From Amphritea atlantica (GTDB lineage Bacteria; Pseudomonadota; Gammaproteobacteria; Pseudomonadales; Balneatricaceae): a DNA stretch of 51,893 nucleotides. The notes beneath the pieces are model-generated. The model saw only the letters and a program-made list of their open reading frames with translations, did not search any database and was not told the DNA's origin. Numbering within the stretch: position 1 is the first letter of the stretch; the number at the start of each line of letters is the position of its first letter. Position numbers and translations under genes: made by a program. Positions 28,550 to 38,152 of the stretch are shown here, piece after piece. The stretch is from contig NZ_JAHKQE010000031.1 in NCBI RefSeq assembly GCF_018860855.1, positions 1-51,893 on the forward strand, given 5' to 3'.

Positions 28550-28793
28550 TCTTATTTCCTTACTGAAAACACACAAAGACAAGAGCCATATAGTAGCCTA
28601 TGTAAACACGATGGCTCTCTGGAGCAACATGCAGATCTATCCAGTGATATATAAGACCCCTGCCTTATAAATAGGCCTGTAGAAAAATGCATGAGTGCTT
28701 CTTAGCTGAACAAAATATCAGAGACCGCCATACCAGCACTTAGAGGCATCAAGGTACAGCAGCCGTTCTGCTCAATAAAAAATCACTTTTTGC

Positions 28794-30320
28794 TCAGCTT
28801 GCTGGTTCAGTCTCCAGCACCCTCTTTTTAGCCGCACTTGTCTTCTTTGTATCCCAGTGACTCTTAATCAAACAGAATAGTGTGATAGCACTCAACGTCC
28901 AGAAACCCCAAGTGATCCAGCCTCTGAAGAGGATATCGAGACTACCGTTAGACATTAACATCGACTGACGAAAATTATCTTCGAGCAACGGCCCCAAGAT
29001 AAAAGCGATGAGAAAAGGTGCCGCAGGCATTTCAAGCCGCATCAGGAAGTAACCTAACCAACCCAAGGCAAACATGACCATGACATCAAACATAGAGTTG
29101 TTAATAGCATAACTGCCAAAAACACATAAAATCAGCACTGCCGGTAAGAGAATCGACTTAGGTACATCCGCTATATACTTGAAGATTCTAATGGCAAAAC
29201 TACCAAAAAACAGCAGGAAAACAGAGCTTAGAATCAACCCCATAAATAACGCGTACACTAAACTCCCATGGTCTTGGAACAACAGCGGTCCAGGTTGAAT
29301 ACCATGCACCATGAATGCACCGATAATGATGGCCGTGACCACATCGCCGGGAATCCCAAGTGCTAATAATGGTATTAATGTCGAACCACATACACCGTTG
29401 TTACCCGCTTCCGATGCAGCAACGCCTTCAATTTCACCTTTTCCAAAGTTATCTTTATTAGGCGATTTACGCCGTGCTTCACTGTAAGACAAAAAAGCCG
29501 CTGGCGCTGCCCCAATCCCAGGTATAGACCCTAAGACCGCACCAATCACACCTCCTCTAAAAATGGTTCGAAAGCAGCTTTTATACTCTTGAAAGGTAAC
29601 ATGCGTTCCCCCTAGCTGCCGTACTTTCCCATGCTTATCAGAAGGGCTCATAGCAAAGGTAATAATCTCAGGTAATGCAAATAAGCCAATCAGTACAACA
29701 ATAAAATTGAGCCCACCCATCAGATTAACATTGCCCATAATGAAACGGTCAGTACCGTATACCAAATCAAGCCCAACGGTCGCTAGCAGTAAACCTAAAG
29801 CAGCCGAAACTAGACCTTTCATAAGCTGATTACCAGAGATTCCAGCGATAATCATAAGCGAAAAAACCATCAGCGTGAAAAATTCAGGCGGGCCAAAACC
29901 CATAGCAAATGAGGCTAACCAACCCGCAAATAAAATCAGTGCTAAATTAGAAATAATATCCGCCGTACAAGAAGCGTATAGCGCCATCCCTAAAGCCTTA
30001 CCCGCCTGCCCTTTCTCAGCCATCGGGTAACCATCAAGTATCGTTGCACTCGATGCTGGAGTACCGGGCGTTTTAATCAGAATAGCCGGAATCGAACCAC
30101 CGAAAATCCCCCCCTTGTAAACACCAAGCAACAGAAGAATACCCACCACTGGCTCTAACGCAAAGGTAAAGGGTAGTGTTAGCGCCACAGCCATCGTTGC
30201 TGACATGCCAGGAATGGCGCCACAAACAACACCGACAACAACACCAATAGCAAGCGCGAGTATACTGCCTGATTGAGTAACTAAAGAAAGAGCCTCCAAT
30301 AACGTATCTAAGAAATTCAT
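28794..30320 (-). CDS. tctA: Tripartite tricarboxylate transporter large permease (TctA family)
   Basis: A 508-residue inner-membrane protein with about a dozen hydrophobic segments. Family motifs: GVVCGAIPGMSATMAVALTLP near the N-terminus, KGGIFGGSIPAILIKTPGTP, its second-half counterpart GSIPGIGAAPAAFLSYSEA, and the GNNGVCGSTLIPLLALGIPG segment. It is the transport channel of a secondary, binding-protein-dependent carboxylate importer. Its start overlaps the tctB stop (ATGA). The TctABC set most likely imports the substrate of the adjacent dehydrogenase-hydratase pathway (inference). Confidence 0.92.
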   Translation of the reverse strand: MNFLDTLLEALSLVTQSGSILALAIGVVVGVVCGAIPGMSATMAVALTLPFTFALEPVVGILLLLGVYKGGIFGGSIPAILIKTPGTPASSATILDGYPMAEKGQAGKALGMALYASCTADIISNLALILFAGWLASFAMGFGPPEFFTLMVFSLMIIAGISGNQLMKGLVSAALGLLLATVGLDLVYGTDRFIMGNVNLMGGLNFIVVLIGLFALPEIITFAMSPSDKHGKVRQLGGTHVTFQEYKSCFRTIFRGGVIGAVLGSIPGIGAAPAAFLSYSEARRKSPNKDNFGKGEIEGVAASEAGNNGVCGSTLIPLLALGIPGDVVTAIIIGAFMVHGIQPGPLLFQDHGSLVYALFMGLILSSVFLLFFGSFAIRIFKYIADVPKSILLPAVLILCVFGSYAINNSMFDVMVMFALGWLGYFLMRLEMPAAPFLIAFILGPLLEDNFRQSMLMSNGSLDILFRGWITWGFWTLSAITLFCLIKSHWDTKKTSAAKKRVLETEPAS

Positions 30321-30802
30321 GGTAACCTCATAAAATCACTTTGGGGTATATCCACACCCGCAATATGATAAAAAAACATATACAGGGCTATGGGCAGCAT
30401 CAACCCAACACAGACCGCAGCCACTCGATGTTCAGTTCGACAGATCAACAGAGAAAAGATGAGATAAGCTAAACTTCCTCCCCAAATCATCCCTAATTCA
30501 GGCAACAGCAGATAGAAAGCGGCTAAAAAAGCAGCAAACACGGCTAAACGTAGCCACTTACCAATAGCGATCCCCGTTGTCGCTTCTCTCTCTTCTCTGT
30601 ATAAAAAGGCTTTAATCAGCATGCCTCCACCGAGTAATAACAACATCCATGCAATAGCATTAGGCCAGAACTTAGGGGAAAGGACTGCGTGAGCAACATT
30701 ATTTGGCGTCATTACCGCAAACGGAATGATATAAAACATTAATGCAAGCGCAGCAAAAAAAAGACAGAAGCCAAAAGATAGATCTTTTTTATTCGTCAAC
30801 AT
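30317..30802 (-). CDS. tctB: Tripartite tricarboxylate transporter small subunit (TctB family)
   Basis: A protein of about 161 residues with four hydrophobic helices and the TctB layout: an N-terminal helix, the LSPKFWPNAIAWMLLLLGGG segment, then two C-terminal helices. I chose the ATG at 30802, preceded by AGAGG, over the longer frame. It is essential for the TctA permease in characterised systems, although its mechanism is unclear. It lies between tctC and tctA in one operon. Confidence 0.85.
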   Translation of the reverse strand: MLTNKKDLSFGFCLFFAALALMFYIIPFAVMTPNNVAHAVLSPKFWPNAIAWMLLLLGGGMLIKAFLYREEREATTGIAIGKWLRLAVFAAFLAAFYLLLPELGMIWGGSLAYLIFSLLICRTEHRVAAVCVGLMLPIALYMFFYHIAGVDIPQSDFMRLP

Positions 30803-30865
30803 AAAAACCTCTATGCATAAAAATATAAGCATCTATTCAAGATACTTATACAGAATTAAATTCTC

Positions 30866-31876
30866 TTAGTTTATTTGCATATCTAATTTTTCAACGATTG
30901 TTCGAAAATCAAGATACTGACTCTGAATAAAATCAAATGATTCCTCAGGCCCCATATAGACAACCTGAGATCCAAGCTTCGTCATCGTTTCGACAAACCC
31001 AGCATCACTTGTCGTTACTTTAAGCCACTTTTCCCATGCATCTACACTTTCATTACTCAACGACTTAGGTCCAGCAATTCCCGTCCAGCCAACTAACTTT
31101 TCTAATTCTGGATGGCCTAGCTCAGCAACGGTAGGCGCATCAATACCTTCAACTCTCTCTTTGGTTGCCACCATTAAAGGTGTCATTTGACCATTTTTGA
31201 TAAACCCTGCCACGCTAGAGGAATTGGCACATTCAAATGTCGCCGTACCATTCAACACAGCCGTTGCCGCGGCACCACCACCATTCATGGGTAAGTGAAT
31301 AGCCGTTTCCAGTGGATTCTCAACTCCGAAAGCATTTAAGACCATGACCCCAGCTAAATGCTGTAGCGCACCAACACCCGCTGAACTAAAACTCACTGTT
31401 TTTGGCTTCGAGTTAACCAAATCAATAAGCTGCTTCATCGTTGTGATACCGCTATTACTGTTGGTAACACAAACTACTGGATTAAGTTCGTAAATACCCA
31501 CAAATTTAAAATCGGCTAATGTATAAGGCATGTTACTTTTCATTGCCAAACTAACTGATTGTGAGCCTGTACGTGCTGCAAGCATTTTATAACCGTCACC
31601 ACGGGCATGAGCCACGGTAACAGAGCCAACCGCGCCACCGCCACCCGTTTGGTTCACGATAACAATAGGTTTTGGCACTTTATCTGAGAGTGTTCGAGCT
31701 AAAGCCCGAGCAGAAATATCGGTAGGCCCACCTGTACCAAAAGGGATAACCAAAGAAATAGGCCGTTGCGGATAATCAGCCAGAACAGGGCCAGTAAATA
31801 CTGAACTAATACCCAATATCAGTGCAGTTTTAATCATTGTTTTTTTAATCATTACCTTAGGGCTACTTAATATCAT
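30866..31876 (-). CDS. tctC: TctC/Bug-family periplasmic substrate-binding protein
   Basis: A protein of about 336 residues with a signal peptide ending near VLA-DYPQRPI. Tct/Bug hallmarks: YPQRPISLVIPFGTGGPTD, NQTGGGGAVGS and ALQHLAGVMVLNAFG. The ATG at 31876 has AAGGAG seven bases upstream. It captures a carboxylate in the periplasm for TctAB. It heads the tct operon, divergent from the LysR gene at 32477. The ligand is not readable from sequence; context suggests a succinate-like dianion. Confidence 0.92.
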   Translation of the reverse strand: MILSSPKVMIKKTMIKTALILGISSVFTGPVLADYPQRPISLVIPFGTGGPTDISARALARTLSDKVPKPIVIVNQTGGGGAVGSVTVAHARGDGYKMLAARTGSQSVSLAMKSNMPYTLADFKFVGIYELNPVVCVTNSNSGITTMKQLIDLVNSKPKTVSFSSAGVGALQHLAGVMVLNAFGVENPLETAIHLPMNGGGAAATAVLNGTATFECANSSSVAGFIKNGQMTPLMVATKERVEGIDAPTVAELGHPELEKLVGWTGIAGPKSLSNESVDAWEKWLKVTTSDAGFVETMTKLGSQVVYMGPEESFDFIQSQYLDFRTIVEKLDMQIN

Positions 31877-32476
31877 TTTTATTCTCCTTAAGTAAATAGC
31901 TATCACTTCTCCCCTCTCAGTATCAAAACTCAGCGGTTAAAATAACAGAGCTTGTTCATTACAAACTTCTGCCGAAAAGCATAAGCACACAAAGTAACAT
32001 CAACCAGATTAATGTAAATCTACATTTATTTAACAACGACGTAAGATTTATTGAATATATCATTTATAACGATGCTCAATAAATATCGAAGCATGGTGCC
32101 TATTGAGAGTCGATATAACACACAGCCAAACTACTAATATCTAGTTATATCAATTCGAGCACTAATAATAGATTCACCCGAGTTCTCCATAGAATCAGGG
32201 ACCAGCATCTATAGTTAAGGTATTCAGGAGAGATCTCCAACCCGTACAAGTCATACGAGCATGACCGCTAAGGCATGCCTTTCAGGAACATAGATCTGAA
32301 CTAGCACTAGGGAGCCAGAAGAAGACATGCACCAAGTTATGCTGATGAGCATAGGTTGACCATAAAGACAGAAAATCTAATTATAATTCCCAAAACGATG
32401 CGCTTTGTAAATTTTATCTGATGATAGTACCATCCCTAGATAAAAGCTTACGCTCAGCAATAGGAAATAATAAAAA
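31877..32476. promoter_or_regulatory. Divergent promoter region tctC/LysR
   Basis: A 600-bp gap between divergent genes with no gene of its own. An inverted repeat GATATAAC (32112-32119) and GTTATATC (32144-32151) lies near the middle, and GATTC/GAATC arms occur around 32170-32196. These are candidate LysR-type sites. The gap is unusually long for a LysR intergenic region, but I see nothing else in it. Confidence 0.4.
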
Positions 32477-33358
32477 ATGTCTATTCGTCACTTAAAAACC
32501 CTCGTTGCTATTGCTGACAAAGGATCATTTATTGAAGCCGCAGAAGCTGTCTTTGTTACTCAAGCAGCCGTGAGCATGCAGATGAAGACGCTGGAAACAG
32601 ACCTCAATATGCAACTCTTTGACAGAACCCGCAGACCCCCAACACTCAATGAAGCAGGGATGGCCATAGTCCCCAAAGCCAGAGAAATTGTTAGGCATTA
32701 TGAACAGTTTATGGAAACGCCTGCGATGATGGACAAACTGTCTGGCCAGCTGTCTCTAGGCTCGGTTCCTACGATGTTGACGGGAGTATTACCGACAGCA
32801 CTCGCCAGTCTTCGCAGCTCTTTACCACAGTTACACATCTCTGTTTCTAGCGCCCTTTCTAGCTCATTAATTACTCAGGTTGATCGCGGTGCTATTGATG
32901 CGGCGATTATCAGTGAGCCGCCCTCTGAACGTCCAGGACTTCTTTGGAGCCCTTTTGGCATAGAACCATTAATCGTCATAGCACCCATTGACTCACCAAA
33001 TGAGTCTGCTGAATGGTTATTAGAAAACAACCCATTCATTCGCTATAGCAAAGCAGCATGGGTGGGACAGATGATCGATAAATATTTACAAGAAGCGGGT
33101 ATCGTCGTGAACGATACGATGGAACTGAATACACTTGAATCAATCGCCACGATGGTTTATCACGGCTTAGGCGTCTCAATTATTCCACAACGTAATATTC
33201 AGTATCCAGGTTCTCTTTCATTAAAACGAGTTCCTTTTACAAACAAGGCTCCCCACCGAATACTTGGACTCATTGAAAAAGAAAATGGCAATAAATCTCA
33301 TCTGACGAAAGAGTTAATTGCTGAACTCGCACTAGCCATGGGCAAAAATCGCCTATAA
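32477..33358 (+). CDS. LysR-family transcriptional regulator of the catabolic block
   Basis: A 293-residue LysR protein: N-terminal HTH (IADKGSFIEAAEAVFVTQAA, MQLFDRTRRPPTLNEAG) and an effector-binding domain from about residue 90 (LSLGSVPTMLTGVLPTAL). It is divergent from tctC, the classic LysR/target arrangement, so it probably controls TctABC and perhaps the whole minus-strand catabolic block in response to the imported compound or an intermediate. AGGA lies upstream of the ATG. Confidence 0.9.
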   Translation: MSIRHLKTLVAIADKGSFIEAAEAVFVTQAAVSMQMKTLETDLNMQLFDRTRRPPTLNEAGMAIVPKAREIVRHYEQFMETPAMMDKLSGQLSLGSVPTMLTGVLPTALASLRSSLPQLHISVSSALSSSLITQVDRGAIDAAIISEPPSERPGLLWSPFGIEPLIVIAPIDSPNESAEWLLENNPFIRYSKAAWVGQMIDKYLQEAGIVVNDTMELNTLESIATMVYHGLGVSIIPQRNIQYPGSLSLKRVPFTNKAPHRILGLIEKENGNKSHLTKELIAELALAMGKNRL

Positions 33359-33417
33359 TTTCAAATGGATACCCATCGTATACATGAGGCTATCGAGGAT
33401 TCATATACGCTGCCTAG

Positions 33418-34410
33418 GGAACCTGCGAATAAGTCCCTCCGTATGAGACAATACCTGCCATAGTGTCAGCCAGGATCAGCACATGGAAAATCAGCTCAGC
33501 TTTGCCGATTGAGAGTATCGACAGAAGCGCTACCAAACCTGGAAGGAAAAGCTCCTGGCACGGATGGAAACGCTGGTTCCTTGGCAACGGACCGAAGCCG
33601 TCATTGAACCCTATTATCCCAAACAGGGTAACGGTCGACGGCCTTACCCACTGACGACGATGCTGCGCATTCACTGTCTACAACAGTGGTACAACCTGAG
33701 TGATCCGGCAATGGAATATGCCCTTTATGAAATCGCATCGATACGGATATTTACGAGTCTCTCGCTCGATAAACCAATCCCTGATCACACGACGATTATG
33801 AACTTCAGGCACCTACTGGAACGCAATGGACTTGGCCGGCAGATCTTCGAGGAAGTAAACACTGGCTGACTGAGGCTGGTGTGCTGGTCAAGGAAGGCAC
33901 CCTAATGGACGCCACCATTATTGAGGCTCCCAGCTCAACGAAGAACAAGGCGGGTGAGCGTGATCCGGAGATGCACCAAACTAAGAAGGGTAATCTCTGG
34001 CATTTCGGCATAAAAACTCACATTGGAGTCGATGCCAGAACAGGTCTGACGCACAGCCTTGAAACCACTGCTGCCAATGAACATGATTTGAACCAAGCAG
34101 ACCGATTACTGCATGGTGATGAGCAGTTAGTATTCGCTGAGGCGGACTACCGAGGCATCGATAAGCGGGACAACCTAAAAGACAAAGCCGTTGACTGGCA
34201 TATTGCGGAGCGGCAAGGAAAAGTCAGGGCTCTTAAGAAACACCCGAGAATCAACAAAGTTCCGATAAACATCGAATATATGAAGGCCAGTATTAGAGCC
34301 AAGGTCGAGCATCCATTCAGAATCATAAAATGTCAGTTCGGGTTTACCAAGGCGCGATACCGTGGGCTGATGAAAAACGACAGCAAGTTGGCGACGCTTT
34401 TTGCTCTAGG
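33418..34410 (+). mobile_element. IS5-family element truncated at its 3' end
   Basis: The left end GGAACCTGCGAATAAG at 33418 follows CTAG (33414-33417). The element runs in plus orientation to about 34410, where it is cut inside the last transposase codons (FALG) and joined to the 54-bp repeat. The right terminal repeat and the second target copy are missing. Confidence 0.82.
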
Positions 34411-34414
34411 GTAA
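33483..34414 (+). pseudogene. IS5 transposase with stop, frameshift and truncation
   Basis: Begins MENQLSFAD, then an in-frame TGA at 33510 where relatives have Ser. It continues through [20 protein letters not shown] and [18 protein letters not shown], frameshifts near 33863 (EVN-KWL), resumes with [19 protein letters not shown] (first catalytic Asp) and ends at LATLFALG. At least three disabling changes are present. Confidence 0.85.
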
Positions 34415-34464
34415 TCCCCCCGAAAAATAAGAGTGCTCAAAAGTAGAATTTTCTCGTAATCTAT
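34411..34464 (+). repeat. 54-bp repeated element, copy 2
   Basis: Inverted relative of 2088-2141, with the same 54-bp length and the same outer end (GTAATCCCCCCG). It abuts the truncated IS5 transposase, so it or its parent element inserted into, or recombined with, that IS. Confidence 0.7.
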
Positions 34465-34483
34465 ACGCAGGAAGCATGAATAG

Positions 34484-35389
34484 CTAAAAAACATTTAACA
34501 GAAATCGACTGAAATCGCAGGCCTGCTTAGCGTAATCGGCTACATCCGTGTAGAGCCGTGAGTCACGATCAGCACGATAAATTGCAGCATATCGAACCTG
34601 AGGGAGTTTAGGGTGGATGTCTAAGGTTCGAAGCTGCCCTTGCTCAATTAATGAGTTCATGGCCTTTAATGGTAAATAGGTAATACCGAAACCGGATAAT
34701 GTCAGACCAAGCTGTGCAACTAGATTACTGCTAATTAATGCCTGGCTGGCTTGTACTTTATTTTGTGAAAACCACCGATCGTAGATAAGTCCTGTACCAG
34801 ACCGCGCACCCTGCATAAGCACGTTAAACTGAGCAATATCTTGCAACGCTATTGGCGCCTGAATATCTGTGTAATCAGGTGTACACATCCAAGCATTTTC
34901 TACGGATCCGAGTGGTTGCACCTTAAAACGTGCATCCTCATGAATATCAGGGACAATAATAAAGTCTAGTGAATCATCGCTCATCTTATCGAACAACACA
35001 GAACTCAGTTCAACTTGCGGCTCAAGAATTAAGCGTGGATAGTTCTCTTCTATCAATTTTACCAGTTTTGGTAACCACGTTAGTGCTGTCAATTCCGTAA
35101 CACCAATCCGGAAACGCTTATGCAGTACTTGCGGATTAGCCATACGCTCAAGCATTTCGTCTCGCATCTCAATTAGATCTTTTGCCATCAGCAATAGCTC
35201 ACTACCTTTTTCTGTAAGCCTGGCATTGCGGCGGGAACGATCAAATACTGACATACCGAACGTCGTTTCTAACTCATTGATTCTTTTTGAAATTGCAGAC
35301 TGCGTCGTATGTAGTTTTTCAGCGGCTGCTGCGAAATTACCCAACTCTGATATCCAGAATAGCGCTTCAATTTGTTTGAATGTAATCAT
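34484..35389 (-). CDS. LysR-family transcriptional regulator
   Basis: A protein of about 301 residues with a LysR HTH (LGNFAAAAEKLHTTQSAISK, MSVFDRSRRNARLTEKG) and a C-terminal effector domain. The ATG at 35389 was chosen with AAGGCG upstream. It is divergent from the class V aminotransferase/TAXI-TRAP operon with a gap of about 370 bp that is AT-rich, so it likely controls that operon. Its effector is probably the transported compound (inference). Confidence 0.9.
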   Translation of the reverse strand: MITFKQIEALFWISELGNFAAAAEKLHTTQSAISKRINELETTFGMSVFDRSRRNARLTEKGSELLLMAKDLIEMRDEMLERMANPQVLHKRFRIGVTELTALTWLPKLVKLIEENYPRLILEPQVELSSVLFDKMSDDSLDFIIVPDIHEDARFKVQPLGSVENAWMCTPDYTDIQAPIALQDIAQFNVLMQGARSGTGLIYDRWFSQNKVQASQALISSNLVAQLGLTLSGFGITYLPLKAMNSLIEQGQLRTLDIHPKLPQVRYAAIYRADRDSRLYTDVADYAKQACDFSRFLLNVF

Positions 35390-35756
35390 TATCCGATCGC
35401 CTTTTTCTCTAAAAACCCCACTGCGCAACGAGGATCAAGACACTGAATATTTTGGTATATGTCTCAATATTATGGAATCTAGCTATAAGTAGCAGTTCTT
35501 TTCCCTAAAGAGATACTTAAGGATAAATATATATCACTTTTTTCGATGATTAGTCTAAGGCTAATTGTAAGAGTTATAGGCAAAGGTGATATTACAAAAC
35601 CAATATATGAAAAAAAAGACTCAAAAAACATTCTAACTATTCGCTTTTTTTTATGCATTAGCTTTTTTAGACTGATTACCAAGGTTATACAGCATTCGGA
35701 AAATCTCAGTTGAGTACTTGCTTTATATCCACCATATCAGTCAGCAGGGTTTATCC
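35390..35756. promoter_or_regulatory. Divergent promoter region LysR / class V aminotransferase
   Basis: A 367-bp AT-rich gap with no convincing gene; small frames here lack ribosome binding sites. It must hold the promoters of both divergent genes, but no clear -35/-10 pair or LysR box was resolved by eye. Confidence 0.4.
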
Positions 35757-37052
35757 ATGAAAAACATCCACTCGAAAACTAATGAAGAACTTTATACCTC
35801 TCCGTTAAACGCCGACCTGCTAGAGCAGATTCGTTCCCAATTCCATTATGTTGATCATTGCCCTTATGCCGGTAAACGAGTCTATTTTGAAAGCGCGGGC
35901 GGCTCCTTAACCTTGAAGTCTGTCATTAAACGTACGACTGAGATAGGAGCAGTACCGGATAATGAGCACCGGAACAATGCAGCCTCAAAAGCGATGAGTA
36001 CTACTGTTGAGGAGGGGCTAGATAACCTTAGAATGCTTTTTGGTGCAAAAAGCGGCGTCGTCTTTGGTGGGGAAACGGGTACAGAGTGTCTATTCCGGTT
36101 GATACGAAGTGCAGCAATTGCCGCTGCCGCTGGAGGTTCCATTCTATCCAGTCCGGTCGAGCACCCTTCAACTTATAGTGCGACACAGCTCTGGGCCGAG
36201 AATACTTCACGAGAATGGATTGAGGTCCCGTTTGATACACAAACCGGTGTTGTCAGTGCCCAAGACTACGCCTCTTGTGTAAGACCCGATACTCGTGTTG
36301 CCACAGTTATCCACACTAACCCGGTAACAGGAGTGGTAATGGATGTTAAGTCTATCATTGAGGCGATTCGAGCCACGGCCCCTGAGTGTTTTGTGATCGT
36401 TGATGGTATACAGCATGCTCCCCATGGCTATCTAGATGTGGAAGATTACAACGCTGATGCTTACGTCATATCGCTATACAAAGTGTACTCCAAATTTAAT
36501 AACGGATATGCGTGGCTCTCCGATCGAATGAGCCACATTCCTCATGATCGGCTGATAGGCAAACCAGATAATGTCTGGGAGCTTGGTAGTCGTGACCCGT
36601 CTGCTTTAGCGGCTATTACAGAGGTCGTTAAATATCTATCTTGGTTAGGCAAACAGTTTACCCAATCAACAAATACAAGAGATCAACTTCGTGCTGCGGG
36701 TAAAGCAATGCTCCAGCATGAGCATGTACTTATTTCGACGCTTCTGCACGGCAATAAAAAGCACAAAGGTCTTTTAAATATAGAAGGCGTGACGGTCGTT
36801 GGCACCACCGATATTAATCAACGTGAAGGGGTTGTTTCATTTGGTGTCGAGGGCTGGGACGCTGTCAGTCTTGTCTCCGCACTGGATAAGTGTGGGATAC
36901 GTATCCACGCACGATCAAATGATCTCTACTCCGGAAATATTCTGCGGCCCCTAGGCCTAGAGTCTGTAGCTCGATTTTCCATGGCTCACTATAACACCGA
37001 AGAGGAGGTAGAGTTTTTTCTAGCACAGCTTCTAGAAATTATAAAAAAATAA
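35757..37052 (+). CDS. Class V PLP-dependent aminotransferase / cysteine-desulfurase-like protein
   Basis: A 431-residue fold-type I PLP enzyme resembling the cysteine desulfurase-like group named after V. cholerae VC1184. Visible are VYFESAGGSLTLKSVI, a PLP-phosphate region GVVFGGETGTECLFRLI, SSPVEHPSTY (substrate/PLP His), the PLP-stacking IVDGIQHAPH and the Schiff-base Lys in VISLYKVYSKFNNGYAWLS. AGGG lies eight bases before the ATG at 35757. There is no obvious catalytic Cys loop as in SufS/IscS, so it may be a lyase or epimerase on an amino acid. It precedes the TAXI binding-protein gene by 38 bp, so the enzyme probably acts on the compound imported by the TRAP system. Confidence 0.82.
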   Translation: MKNIHSKTNEELYTSPLNADLLEQIRSQFHYVDHCPYAGKRVYFESAGGSLTLKSVIKRTTEIGAVPDNEHRNNAASKAMSTTVEEGLDNLRMLFGAKSGVVFGGETGTECLFRLIRSAAIAAAAGGSILSSPVEHPSTYSATQLWAENTSREWIEVPFDTQTGVVSAQDYASCVRPDTRVATVIHTNPVTGVVMDVKSIIEAIRATAPECFVIVDGIQHAPHGYLDVEDYNADAYVISLYKVYSKFNNGYAWLSDRMSHIPHDRLIGKPDNVWELGSRDPSALAAITEVVKYLSWLGKQFTQSTNTRDQLRAAGKAMLQHEHVLISTLLHGNKKHKGLLNIEGVTVVGTTDINQREGVVSFGVEGWDAVSLVSALDKCGIRIHARSNDLYSGNILRPLGLESVARFSMAHYNTEEEVEFFLAQLLEIIKK

Positions 37053-37090
37053 AAACACATCTTTTTTTGTTAATAATAAGGATAAATTTC

Positions 37091-38080
37091 ATGACTACAA
37101 AAAATAAACTTTCAAAACTAATCATCTCAACCGCTATTAGTTTAACCGCCGCTCTCAGCACTACGACAGCCAACGCTGAGCAGAACTACATGACTATTGG
37201 TACGGGTGGTCAGACCGGCGTCTACTATGTTGTTGGTCAATCAATGTGTCGCTTGGTTAACCGAGGCACTGAAGATCATGGAATCAAATGCACAGCTCCA
37301 TCAACTGGAGGGTCGGTTGCAAATATAAATGCTATCCGTCAAGGCCAACTAGATATGGGGGTAGCCCAATCAGATTGGCAGTTTTATGCCCTTAACGGCA
37401 CTAAGCATGACTCTTTCATTGAACAAGGAAAGTTCGAAGATCTACGCGCCTTATTCTCTATTCATAGCGAACCATTCACCGTAGTTGCTCGTGCAGACTC
37501 CGGTGTTGAAACGTTTGATGATCTGGTAGGCAAGCGAGTTAATCTGAATAACCCAGGATCGGGCACTCGCGGTACGATGGAAGTGATCATGGCGAAAAAA
37601 GGCTGGACCCGCGATTCTTTCAAGTTGGCGGCTGAGCTGAAATCATCTGAGCAGTCACAGGCGCTGTGTGATAACAAACTCGACGTCATATTATCAAATG
37701 TAGGTCACCCATCCGGTATCATCAAAGAAGCAACAACGTCTTGTGATACAAAACTGATTCCAGTGACGGGGCCGATCATCGATAAACTAATCGCTGAAAA
37801 TGACTTCTACGCTCCAGCCATAATTAAGGGCGGTCTTTACAGAGGAAATGATGACGATATACAGACCTTTGGCAACGCTGCAACAATGGTTTCTTCAGCA
37901 AAGGTTGATCCCGATACTGTTTACCAGATAGTTAAAGCGGTCTTCGATAATTTTGATAAGTTCAAACGCCTTCACCCTGCGTTTGCCAACTTAGATCAGA
38001 AACAAATGATAACAAACGGTTTGTCTGCACCTTTACATGAAGGCGCAATTCGTTACTACAAAGAACAAGGCTGGATGTAA
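37091..38080 (+). CDS. TAXI-family TRAP transporter substrate-binding protein
   Basis: A protein of about 329 residues with a signal peptide ending near TTTANA-EQNY. The mature region TIGTGGQTGVYYVVGQ, then APSTGGSVANINAIRQ and MGVAQSDWQF, closely parallels the protein at 11244-12224, with conserved C-termini (FKRLHPAFANL, NGLSAPLH, YYKEQGWM). AAGGA precedes the ATG at 37091. It supplies substrate to the fused permease downstream. The close similarity suggests duplication or transfer of the whole locus; the ligands may differ. Confidence 0.92.
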   Translation: MTTKNKLSKLIISTAISLTAALSTTTANAEQNYMTIGTGGQTGVYYVVGQSMCRLVNRGTEDHGIKCTAPSTGGSVANINAIRQGQLDMGVAQSDWQFYALNGTKHDSFIEQGKFEDLRALFSIHSEPFTVVARADSGVETFDDLVGKRVNLNNPGSGTRGTMEVIMAKKGWTRDSFKLAAELKSSEQSQALCDNKLDVILSNVGHPSGIIKEATTSCDTKLIPVTGPIIDKLIAENDFYAPAIIKGGLYRGNDDDIQTFGNAATMVSSAKVDPDTVYQIVKAVFDNFDKFKRLHPAFANLDQKQMITNGLSAPLHEGAIRYYKEQGWM

Positions 38081-38097
38081 TTTATAACTAGCCAAAG

Positions 38098-38120
38098 AAG
38101 GGGTTCCGCACCCCTTTTTT
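38098..38120 (+). terminator. Intergenic hairpin between TAXI gene and permease (second locus)
   Basis: AAGGGGT (38098-38104), loop TCCGC, ACCCCTT (38110-38116), then a T-run. It occupies the same position as the hairpin at 12243-12268 in the paralogous locus but has an unrelated sequence, pointing to a conserved attenuation function. Confidence 0.85.
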
Positions 38121-38152
38121 CTTGTTCCTGATTCCAACGCTGGGAGATGAAT

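Noticed and set aside
18248-34410. IS5 pieces at 18248-18480 and 33418-34410 as two halves of one split element
   Set aside because: They share about 60 bp of nearly identical transposase sequence, so they are two copies rather than one element cut in two.
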